From: Rhodobacterales bacterium
GTDB lineage: Bacteria > Pseudomonadota > Alphaproteobacteria > Rhizobiales > Stappiaceae
Direction: 5' to 3'
Assembly: GCA_008107755.1 (NCBI GenBank)
Contig: VIRH01000089.1
Location: 1-64,000, forward strand
DNA: 64,000 nucleotides
Shown: in pieces, positions 26,468 to 33,299 of the stretch
Layout: every line of letters starts with the position of its first letter
Position numbering within the stretch: position 1 is the first letter of the stretch
Translations under genes and position numbers: made by a program
Notes under the pieces: model-generated
Told to the model about the DNA's origin: nothing
Database searches by the model: none
Seen by the model: only the letters and a program-made list of their open reading frames with translations

Positions 26468-27339
26468 ATAAAGACCTTCCGCTTCGTGCTTTGGGGACTT
26501 CAACCCTTATGGTCAGCGCGCCATCATTCGGCGCCATGCGGCTGTCCACGGCAGGCCGACCGGACCGCAGCACCGCCCGGCAGGTCCTGCGTGCTGCGCT
26601 CGACGCGGGCGTGACAATGATCGACACGTCGGATGCCTATGGTCTGGACAGTGCCGATTGTGGCCACAACGAATACCTGATCGCCGAGACACTCTGCGAT
26701 GCGGGCAACCCGGACTGGGTGCTGGTAGCGACCAAGGGCGGTGTGAAGCGCCCCGGCGGCGCTTGGGAGCCCGATGGCCGCCCTGAAGCGATCCGCAGTG
26801 CCTGCGAGAATAGTTTGCGGCGGTTGAGAACCGAGACGCTGGGATTGTACTACCTGCAAAAGCCCGATAGTCGAGTACCGATCGAAGACAGCGTGGGGGC
26901 GCTAGCCGATCTGCGCCGTGCAGGCAAGGTGCGTTTTGTCGGTCTGTCCAACGTTTCGCTCAACCAGCTTCAGGCCGCCATGGCGGAAGTCACGGTGACG
27001 GCCGTTCAGAACCGGTTTAGCGTGCTTTATCAGGTTGATCTGGATAACGGAACGATCCCGTTTTGTGCCCGCAACGACATCGCCTATGTTGTGGCCAACC
27101 CTGTCGGCGGTCGCAATAGGAACCATCTGATCCCGCGTGTACCCGTTATCGCGGAGATTGCGGCAAGGCTTGGCGCGACGCCCCATGCAGTGGCCCTGAG
27201 CTGGCTGTGTTCGATTTCGGATAACACAATCCCGCTGATCGGGGCTACGCGCTTGGAGAGCCTTTTGGATGGCTTGTCATCCACCCACCTGCAGATGAGC
27301 CCAAATGAGACTGCTGCAATCCGCGCCATGTCAGGCTGA
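26464..27339 (+). CDS. Aldo/keto reductase with His-to-Gln change in the catalytic tetrad
   Basis: 291 residues from ATG 26464, coupled to the kinase stop (ATGA). Most of the (alpha/beta)8 AKR pattern is present: Asp54 and Tyr59 (MIDTSDAYG), Lys91 (VLVATKGG), LGLYYLQKPDSRVPIEDSVG, GKVRFVGLSNVS, and the NADPH-binding end (ATPHAVALSWL, IPLIGATR). The usual catalytic His (LHxPD) is Gln132 here. AKRs with altered residues at this site exist (5-beta-reductases, Kv-beta), so it may be a specialised reductase or a non-catalytic cofactor-binding protein. Last plus-strand gene of the locus. Confidence 0.78.
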   Translation: MNKDLPLRALGTSTLMVSAPSFGAMRLSTAGRPDRSTARQVLRAALDAGVTMIDTSDAYGLDSADCGHNEYLIAETLCDAGNPDWVLVATKGGVKRPGGAWEPDGRPEAIRSACENSLRRLRTETLGLYYLQKPDSRVPIEDSVGALADLRRAGKVRFVGLSNVSLNQLQAAMAEVTVTAVQNRFSVLYQVDLDNGTIPFCARNDIAYVVANPVGGRNRNHLIPRVPVIAEIAARLGATPHAVALSWLCSISDNTIPLIGATRLESLLDGLSSTHLQMSPNETAAIRAMSG

Positions 27340-27391
27340 GCTTTTCCCAACCGCACTGGCTCCATTGAACGCGGTCGCCCGCCAGGACGTG

Positions 27392-28354
27392 CTAGTGTCC
27401 GAGATAATCCAGGAGACACTCAACGCCTTCCGCAGGAGATGCCTGCTTCAGGATGTAGACCTCAGCTGAATTGGCGATCCGGGCCGCTGAATGGAGATTG
27501 GCAACGCTGCTTTCGCAATACTTTGAGGGCGTGTGTGGATAGAAGCTGTGCTGAATCATCATCAGTCCGGATTTGGCCTTGGAGAGCTCTGCCAGATGAG
27601 TGCGTCCGTCGGTCCACTGCGGGAAGATTATGTGCTGACACTCGAAAGGGTCGGCCACACAATCAGATTTGTCCAAAAACCATCGCGGCTCTCCGAAGAC
27701 TTGGGAAAATGTCATGCGCGGATAGTCCTTATGCAGGCCGGGGATGAGCGAGAGAGACTCCTTGCGGACGTTGAGCAGCCGTGGATAGGCGTGCACTTGA
27801 AGTGTCTTGCGATTGAGCAGGATCACGTCGTCTGTCGCGAAGCGAAACCCCCGATAGAGCAGGCTGAGCGTCAGCGTTGTCTTGCCGCAGCGCAAGGCGC
27901 CGGGAATAAGAATACCCTGATCGTTCACGAGCGCGGCTCCGTGGATTATCATGTAGTCGTCGAAGAGTTCGGCCTCCATCAATGCCGTGAAGAAGGCACC
28001 GGTGTAGTAATGGGACTGGGCGAAATCGTCGAGGATGTAGAGTCGATCATAGCTGGGCATCAAGAGCATTTGATCTGGCGGGGTGACGTCGCCGAAGATG
28101 TTCGAGGCAGCGTCGGAAAATCCATCGAAATCGGACGATAACATCACGATGTGGTGCATATCGGCGGACGTCTTCGAGCACACCCGCTCAAAGAAGTGGT
28201 AGGCCTCTCGAACCGCGTCTACAGTCTTGTTGGCGTTCGAGACGATGTGGATGAGGACGCCGTGAATGTCCAAATAGATTTCGAAAAGACCTTCGATCGA
28301 AAGCGCAGCTGCGGCCATCTTCTCCTTCTTTAGCAGCCTTCGGATCTCCTTCAT
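27392..28354 (-). CDS. HPr kinase-like P-loop protein (second, minus strand)
   Basis: 320 residues. The signature is MIIHGAALVNDQGILIPGAL, with Walker A GALRCGKTT (about 152-160) followed by GFRFATDDVILL, the same HprK-like module as in the gene at 25250 but with little identity elsewhere. It lies downstream of the pentapeptide-repeat gene on the same strand and ends 52 bases from the convergent aldo/keto reductase. Likely target is a Ser or Thr of a locus peptide; the repeat protein has Thr and Ser in its TAMRS and ASMRG units. That assignment is inference. Confidence 0.68.
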   Translation of the reverse strand: MKEIRRLLKKEKMAAAALSIEGLFEIYLDIHGVLIHIVSNANKTVDAVREAYHFFERVCSKTSADMHHIVMLSSDFDGFSDAASNIFGDVTPPDQMLLMPSYDRLYILDDFAQSHYYTGAFFTALMEAELFDDYMIIHGAALVNDQGILIPGALRCGKTTLTLSLLYRGFRFATDDVILLNRKTLQVHAYPRLLNVRKESLSLIPGLHKDYPRMTFSQVFGEPRWFLDKSDCVADPFECQHIIFPQWTDGRTHLAELSKAKSGLMMIQHSFYPHTPSKYCESSVANLHSAARIANSAEVYILKQASPAEGVECLLDYLGH

Positions 28355-28502
28355 GTGCTCAGCCTCGTCTGCGCCCGGACAACGATCAATTGCAAAGAGC
28401 GTGGGGCGTTTTCACGCCCCTCCGCGCCAGTTATGGTACAGCTGTACGCCCGGCGGTCGCGCCGCCAAACTTACGATACAACCGGAAGATCAAATCGCCT
28501 TG

Positions 28503-29066
28503 TCAGCGACCGCCTTGCATCGGTGCCGCGCGCATTGCCATGCCCCGCATTGGAGCGCCACGCATCGGGGCGCCACGCATGGCCGGGCTGCGCATCGCGG
28601 TCGCCCGCATCGCCATGCCCCGCATTGGAGCGCCACGCATCGGGGCGCCACGCATGGCCGGGCTGCGCATCGCGGTCGCCCGCATCGCCATGCCCCGCAT
28701 TGGGGCACCACGCATCGGGGCGCCGCGCATGGAAGCCGCCCGCATTGCCATGCCGCGCATTGGGGCGCCGCGCATGGCCGGGCTACGCATCGCGGTCGCC
28801 CGCATCGCCATGCCCCGCATTGGAGCGCCACGCATCGGGGCGCCACGCATGGCCGGGCTGCGCATCGCGGTCGCCCGCATCGCCATGCCCCGCATTGGGG
28901 CACCACGCATCGGGGCGCCGCGCATGGAAGCCGCCCGCATTGCCATGCCGCGCATTGGGGCGCCGCGCATGGCCGGGCTACGCATCGCGGTCGCCCGCAT
29001 TGCCATGCCCCGCATTGGAGCGCCAAGCATAGGCATCGCTGGCCCGTAACCGTAATATATGATCAT
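28503..29066 (-). CDS. Met/Arg pentapeptide-repeat protein, candidate RiPP precursor
   Basis: 187 residues from ATG 29066, with AGAGGAGGT upstream, a near-perfect ribosome-binding site. After MIIYYGYGPA and a first unit MPMLG come 34 five-residue units, nearly all of form x-A/P-M-R-x: APMRG, MAMRA, TAMRS, PAMRG and ASMRG, ending APMQG-GR. Met is third and Arg fourth in almost every unit. There is no cysteine and no signal peptide, and aromatic residues occur only in the YYGYG start. The gene lies between the radical SAM enzyme (107 bases upstream) and an HprK-like kinase on the same strand. All six frames are open here because the DNA has 15-base periodicity, so strand choice rests on the ribosome-binding site and neighbours. 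Confidence 0.75.
   Translation of the reverse strand: MIIYYGYGPAMPMLGAPMRGMAMRATAMRSPAMRGAPMRGMAMRAASMRGAPMRGAPMRGMAMRATAMRSPAMRGAPMRGAPMRGMAMRATAMRSPAMRGAPMRGMAMRAASMRGAPMRGAPMRGMAMRATAMRSPAMRGAPMRGAPMRGMAMRATAMRSPAMRGAPMRGAPMRGMAMRAAPMQGGR
28512..29021 (-). repeat. 15-bp periodic repeat array with a 195-bp higher-order tandem duplication
   Basis: The DNA is built of 15-base units such as CGCATCGGGGCGCCA. A block of 13 units (195 bases) is present twice in tandem: the segment starting at 28606 recurs at 28801 with only scattered changes. Shorter 75-base blocks (five units) also recur. This is a recently expanded coding array, prone to slippage and assembly error. Confidence 0.9.
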
Positions 29067-29172
29067 GACTTACCTCCTCTTGTGACTGGTGCCGCGAGGG
29101 CAGCCTTTCGCGCCGTTCCTGCGACCATTCTCTCTCTTCGACCGCGATTTCGCCGCGCCCACCGCCACGTCA

Positions 29173-30549
29173 TCACGAAGACCTCGACCTGCCATACTCG
29201 TATGGGAACCGTTTGAACAATTCGATACGCGCATCGCAGTAGTCATCCGGTTCCAGGAAGCTCCCGTGAAGCGAATAGGCAAGGCCCGCCGTCCCGCCGT
29301 CGCAGATCGTCGAAAACGGGCATGAAGCGCATTTCGCCATCTGCACCTGCCGCACGCCGAGCTCCGCAAACAAAGCGTTGACGGCCTCCGAGCGCATGAT
29401 TCCCGCCACGCTTTCCGTGTTGAGGTTACCGATGCAATGCTCTTCCGCACCCATGTAGGCACTGATGAAGGCATCGCCGTCCGAGGCAATCCGCAGCGTT
29501 TGGCTTTGCGCCTTGAGTCGCTTTGCGCTTTGGCCGGTTAGAAGTTGGCTGAAGATGTCAGTGTGATGCGTGACTTCAATATCCAGGCGGCCGGCATGCT
29601 CCATGTAGGCGTCGAAGAGGTAGTTCAGGAGCCACAGCCGCTGGTTCTTGGTGAGCCCAATGCGGTCCTGAAAATACTTCGCCCGCCCGCGGGTCTCCAT
29701 CAGCGACACGTAAAGCCGCGGAAATCCGTTCTCGAGCATCATATCGATGATTGCGGGCAGATCGTAGACGCTATGCTTGAGCGGCGAGAAACAGATTACC
29801 GCGTTGTGCTGATGTCTGGTCGACTTCAGTAGCTCGAAGGCTGCCATTACCTCCCTGTAAGAGCCGCGGCCACGATTCATGTCGTGGCTGTCTTCGGTCA
29901 CGCCGTCTAAACCCAGCCCCACCGCGATGTCCAGTTGGCGCAACTCGTTCAAAACGTGAGGTGTCAGGTAGGTCCCGTTCGTCATCAGACTGGTGCGAAG
30001 CCCTGCACCCGCGGCGATTTCCGCTAGCGCCAGCCATCCGGGAAACAGCAAAGGCTCGCCGCCGCTCAAGGTCAGATCTGTGCCGCCCAGGGCTGCGAAC
30101 TCTTCGATCGCTTCGGCGTATCGGATGAACGGCGTCTCGTGCTTCTTGGCTAGCCCGCCCTCCATGTAGCAGTGCTTGCAGCGCAGGTTACACTTCGATG
30201 TCAGCTCCAAAAAAAGGTGCGAGAATTGATAGGAACCCGCCGTGTCCGGAGCTCGAGGATCACGGCCGGGGATCCCGGTGCTGCGTGACACGATGCCATT
30301 GGTCTCGAACTCGGCCAACACGCTCATGATAGGTGCCCGAACGCTATCCGGCGTCAGGTCGTTGACCGCTGCTATTTCGTCAATGATCTGCCCAACGCGC
30401 ATTTGCCCATCGATACGCTCGAAGAGATCCACCGCGGAGGCATTGACCAAGAGCGGCATCGAACGATGGGGGCTGTTAAGATAGATCGCGCCGTCTAGAT
30501 TGTAGGCGCGCGCGCTCTCGGTCTTATGCAATACGCAGTCAGGGGTCAT
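29173..30549 (-). CDS. Radical SAM/SPASM peptide maturase with N-terminal PqqD-like domain
   Basis: 458 residues. The first about 90 look like a PqqD/RRE peptide-binding domain (YLNSPHRSMPLLVNASAVDL, FETNGIVSRS). The radical SAM cluster is Cys120, Cys124, Cys127 (SKCNLRCKHCYMEGG), with GGEPLL at 163-168. A C-terminal SPASM domain has Cys372, Cys407, Cys410, Cys416 and Cys438 (CASCPFSTICDGG, DDYCDA) for auxiliary clusters. Such enzymes introduce crosslinks, epimerisation or other carbon-centred changes in ribosomal peptides. The start overlaps the separate PqqD-like gene (ATGA), and the repeat protein gene follows. No Cys exists in the repeats, so sactipeptide thioethers are not expected. Confidence 0.85.
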   Translation of the reverse strand: MTPDCVLHKTESARAYNLDGAIYLNSPHRSMPLLVNASAVDLFERIDGQMRVGQIIDEIAAVNDLTPDSVRAPIMSVLAEFETNGIVSRSTGIPGRDPRAPDTAGSYQFSHLFLELTSKCNLRCKHCYMEGGLAKKHETPFIRYAEAIEEFAALGGTDLTLSGGEPLLFPGWLALAEIAAGAGLRTSLMTNGTYLTPHVLNELRQLDIAVGLGLDGVTEDSHDMNRGRGSYREVMAAFELLKSTRHQHNAVICFSPLKHSVYDLPAIIDMMLENGFPRLYVSLMETRGRAKYFQDRIGLTKNQRLWLLNYLFDAYMEHAGRLDIEVTHHTDIFSQLLTGQSAKRLKAQSQTLRIASDGDAFISAYMGAEEHCIGNLNTESVAGIMRSEAVNALFAELGVRQVQMAKCASCPFSTICDGGTAGLAYSLHGSFLEPDDYCDARIELFKRFPYEYGRSRSS

Positions 30550-30818
30550 TTCGTGTCCTCGAAGTCAATTAGACCGAACTCTGACAGGCCAGTCAGAGTT
30601 TCCGCCAGTCGCTCTTCATCGAGTTCCAACGCTCCAGGCCATTCCGCCTGCATCTGTTTGACCAGGGCGGCGACATCGCGGCTGCCGTCACAGAGTTGCC
30701 AAATACGCGACATCGTCGGATTGAGCGTGAAGTACTGCTTAGACATGTTCTGAAACAGGACCGTTTCCGTCCCGAACTGATCCCAGCTAACCTTTGTATT
30801 TCGAACTGGATTTCCCAT
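30546..30818 (-). CDS. PqqD-like peptide-recognition protein
   Basis: 90 residues from ATG 30818 (MGNPVRNTKVSWDQFGTETV); the longer frame upstream overlaps the previous gene and is not needed. The chain continues LFQNMSKQYFTLNPTMSRIW, then QLCDGSRDVAALVKQMQ, which is the three-stranded sheet plus helices of the PqqD/RRE fold that binds leader peptides for radical SAM enzymes. The partner enzyme overlaps its stop by four bases. Since the enzyme has its own PqqD-like domain, this locus has two. Confidence 0.78.
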   Translation of the reverse strand: MGNPVRNTKVSWDQFGTETVLFQNMSKQYFTLNPTMSRIWQLCDGSRDVAALVKQMQAEWPGALELDEERLAETLTGLSEFGLIDFEDTK

Positions 30819-30849
30819 GGAATAATCCACCGCGTCGCTAAGAAATAAA

Positions 30850-31422
30850 CTACTTGGTCGACCCCTTGCCCTTGGCCCTGCCTCCGCCCACAATCTCAGC
30901 CGCGTTGAATCGAGCTATCGGTGACTTCGCCTTGGCCAATTGGAAGGTCAACACACCGTTCTCCAAAACGACATTCTCTGGCGCGAGCTCGACCTCGCAT
31001 CCAAGGTCCAACGCCCCCCAAAAGGGCACGCTCCCTTCGCTCGGCTCCTGTGGCTCGGGCGAGGTTGAAACAGTCACGGTCATGGGTTCCACGTCGAGCG
31101 TAATTTCTTCGGCTGTGGCCCCCGGCAATTCCAGGCGGATCGTCAGACGATCGCCTGCATCCGACATAAAACATCGCGGAACGCGATGAGACGTCTCCCC
31201 CTCAGCGGACCGGAAGCCCTGCGGGTCTTCTTGGGTGTCGCTGTAGATCGCTTGGCTGCCGTATTGCGGGAAACAGTACATTGCCTGCATTGGGTATCCG
31301 TACCATCCTGCCGGCGCTTGAGGTGCCTGAGCATGTTGCGGAGTCGATAAACCTCTAAACAGTTCATCTTCGGACATCGGCTCAATTCGAGGTGGAGTGT
31401 AGTTCGCTGTGTCTTTCTCCAT
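30850..31422 (-). CDS. Alpha-crystallin (Hsp20-like) domain protein with aromatic/Met-rich N-terminus
   Basis: 190 residues from ATG 31422; an in-frame TTG at 31431 is an alternative. Residues about 85-170 form an alpha-crystallin domain (DRLTIRLELPGATAEEITLD, VVLENGVLTFQLAKA). The N-terminal arm is unusual: GWYGYPMQAMYCFPQYGSQA (about 39-58), with five aromatics and two Met. It resembles YYGYGPAMPM at the start of the pentapeptide protein. It is the first gene of the minus-strand set, 31 bases before PqqD. It could be a chaperone for the repeat protein or itself a substrate. The C-terminal IxI/V motif of ordinary Hsp20 is not evident. Confidence 0.7.
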   Translation of the reverse strand: MEKDTANYTPPRIEPMSEDELFRGLSTPQHAQAPQAPAGWYGYPMQAMYCFPQYGSQAIYSDTQEDPQGFRSAEGETSHRVPRCFMSDAGDRLTIRLELPGATAEEITLDVEPMTVTVSTSPEPQEPSEGSVPFWGALDLGCEVELAPENVVLENGVLTFQLAKAKSPIARFNAAEIVGGGRAKGKGSTK

Positions 31423-31539
31423 CGGGATCAAATCTCCCTTTTCGTCAACTATTAATATTTACCATGAGAACCAAGTGCCCGCAATAGTTGCAACTATCAC
31501 ATCTGCGATCTGTCAAGAAAACGTCACGCGAACCGGCCG

Positions 31540-31770
31540 TTACTCCTGTTGTGTGAGATCCCAAACTCCAATTCCACCAACGATTGGATCGCAATTGCGC
31601 TGACAGTTGGCAAAGGGAATGCCCAGGCTGAGTTCTTCCATATGGAACTTGTTTGAACATGCGCTCCGAGGAATACCCACGGCGCAGCCAATGCACGTCG
31701 GCTTAAACAACACCCCTAGTCGTGTCGTGCGCTTAATATTGTCGCGCCCACACCAGTCCGCTTTCCCCAC
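31540..31770 (-). CDS. Possible Cys-rich small protein upstream of the Hsp20-like gene
   Basis: 76 codons from GTG 31770. Six cysteines occur in the pattern C-x19-C-x2-C-x7-C, then NCQRNC, with KPTCIGCAVGIPRSAC as the densest part and the end GGIGVWDLTQQE. There is no good ribosome-binding site and no known family. It lies on the same strand as, and directly upstream of, the radical SAM set, so it could be another small substrate or a chance frame in decayed DNA. Confidence 0.25.
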   Translation of the reverse strand: MGKADWCGRDNIKRTTRLGVLFKPTCIGCAVGIPRSACSNKFHMEELSLGIPFANCQRNCDPIVGGIGVWDLTQQE

Positions 31771-31818
31771 GGCTCCGCGGTTGGAGGCCTGACCGACTAC
31801 TCCAATCCGTTCGACGGC

Positions 31819-32079
31819 GTGTTTACCTTTTCAAACGCCGAGCGCCTCCAGGTCAAACCGCGGGTCGGCCGGCTCGGCCTGCCCAGCGATACCCGGACCA
31901 TCACAGTGAACGTCAAATGCGGCGCGCACTTCATGATGATTGCCCCGTCGACCGCGACCTATTTCGAGAGGGGCAACCACTCCTGGCACATCGGCGACCG
32001 GTTTTTTGCGCGGGACCTCGCTATTACGCTGGAAGGTGCAATCGACAGGCATGCGCTTCCAATCCGCAAGACAGAATAA
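31819..32079 (+). pseudogene. Possible remnant of an unidentified gene
   Basis: The frame reads sensibly from about 31713 to the TAA at 32079, including GGLTDYSNPFDGVFTF, RTITVNVKCGAHFMMIAPST and HSWHIGDRFFARDLAITLEG. It looks like the beta-rich C-terminal end of a protein without a start region (a TAG lies near 31710). No family recognised. Confidence 0.25.
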
Positions 32080-32147
32080 GGCGAGTTGGTCCTTCAGGAC
32101 GTCCGCGAACGCCGCATATGGACAAATGGGAGATCAAGTGACCTGTT

Positions 32148-32241
32148 GCCTGCGCCACTCCTCTTTTTGCAGGCGTCGGAATCCCACCCGCTGCTTTCCC
32201 TGACTGTTGCTGACGCCTGCAAAAAGAGGAGTGGCGCAGGC
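32148..32241. repeat. Perfect 30-bp inverted repeat with 34-bp spacer
   Basis: Arms 32148-32177 and 32212-32241 are exact reverse complements. Each carries TGCGCCACTCCTCTTTTTGC or its complement. The structure is too long and has no T-run for an ordinary terminator. It could be the ends of a tiny transposon-like element or a recombination scar. Confidence 0.85.
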
Positions 32242-32648
32242 TTGAGGAGGGTATCCGGTCTTTGAGAGGAGCGTGAAGGTGTCTCGACCGGGGCCGATCA
32301 AGCCGCGATGTTCTGCGACTGTCGCGATGTCGTGCGATCAAAACAAATAGTGGACGCACTCTGCCGCGGAGCAACCGGGAGGCACTTGATGCGATTTTTT
32401 AAACACCGGATCAGCGGGTTTTGGAGTCGGCATCTTGAAAGATGCAGTCTGCAAAGGGCGGGGAGCAGTCGTTCGCTGCGGACGGAACGAATGGCTGGAA
32501 TGGGCCGGTGGCGTCAACGTGACGAGCACAGAGGAATGTCCGCTCACCAATCGACGACCGTGAGCCAACCATCTCTTCGTGACCCCATTTCGGTCATTCA
32601 TCAACGCTAAATATGTGCCTTCAACCTGATTTGCAGGCACAATGAAAA

Positions 32649-32760
32649 GTTTACACCTCGGCCGGAGGTGGAATGAGAGACGATCTGCGCTAGTTCGCAG
32701 AAATCCGCGAATTTCTCCCAGGTGTAAACCGCGCTTACTAAACGTGATTTGGTTTACACC
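32649..32760. repeat. Three copies of a GGTTTACACC motif in mixed orientation
   Basis: GTTTACACC at 32649-32657, GGTGTAAACC at 32721-32730 and GGTTTACACC at 32751-32760. The last two form an inverted pair with a 20-base spacer. The first is followed by a small hairpin (CACCTC/GAGGTG). Arrangement suggests regulator or recombinase binding sites; no adjacent gene confirms it. Confidence 0.45.
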
Positions 32761-33299
32761 TCAATTTTGCTGGCCGATTGATTTCTAAAGGTAATTTTGA
32801 ATGGCGAGAAAATCATTGCTGCGTCCTCTCCCTCTCGCGCCATTCGAACTTGCGCACGGCATTTCCAATGGAATTGTCCAAAGTGCCGGAGAACCGCCAA
32901 ATATCAGCTATTCCCAGTTATTCCCGGATATGCCCTATTCGCCAGTCGTTCTTGCGCGTTACATGTGGTGAAATGTGTAGAACCTTGGCGGTTCCGGCAA
33001 AAAGTCCCACGAAAGTCCCACGTAAATTGGGGTGCATATTTGTCTGATAGACACTTCCATCCTCTAGCGGAAATTTTGATTCGTTTGTGATGTCAATATG
33101 TTGTCTAATTAGATCTTTGGCGCTCGATTGATTCTCATCATCAATTAGCTCTGCGGTCTTGATGGCCGCTGAATAAAGAATTGCGATTTCGCAATTGCTG
33201 AACTCTTTTGTCGCGCTTGGTTAGGGAGATAGAGTCGACGGAGAAGCTTGTTGAAAGCGAGGTGTATGTGTAAAAACCTCGATCAAGGGTGGAACAGAA

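Larger units (their letters stand above)
31432..33299. other. Gene-poor, probably decayed stretch of the island
   Basis: About 1.9 kb in which no confident gene is found. It holds two doubtful ORFs (31540-31770 minus, 31819-32079 plus), a long perfect inverted repeat (32148-32241), three copies of a GGTTTACACC-like motif (32649-32760) and an AT-rich end. Short sequences around 33000 (repeated GTCCCACG) also occur near 34670 and may be leftovers of an integration module. Confidence 0.45.

Noticed and set aside
28512..29021. CRISPR-like array
   Set aside because: Units are contiguous 15-base coding repeats without unique spacers, and no cas genes are nearby.
28353..29216. Plus-strand and other-frame ORFs in the pentapeptide array (e.g. 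His/Arg-rich or Arg-Ile-Gly-Ala-Pro repeats)
   Set aside because: With 15-base periodicity all frames stay open. Only the minus-strand frame starting at 29066 has a strong ribosome-binding site and is co-directional with the radical SAM and kinase genes.
29173..30549. A sactipeptide (Cys thioether) system
   Set aside because: The adjacent candidate substrate has no cysteine, so the usual thioether crosslink cannot form there.
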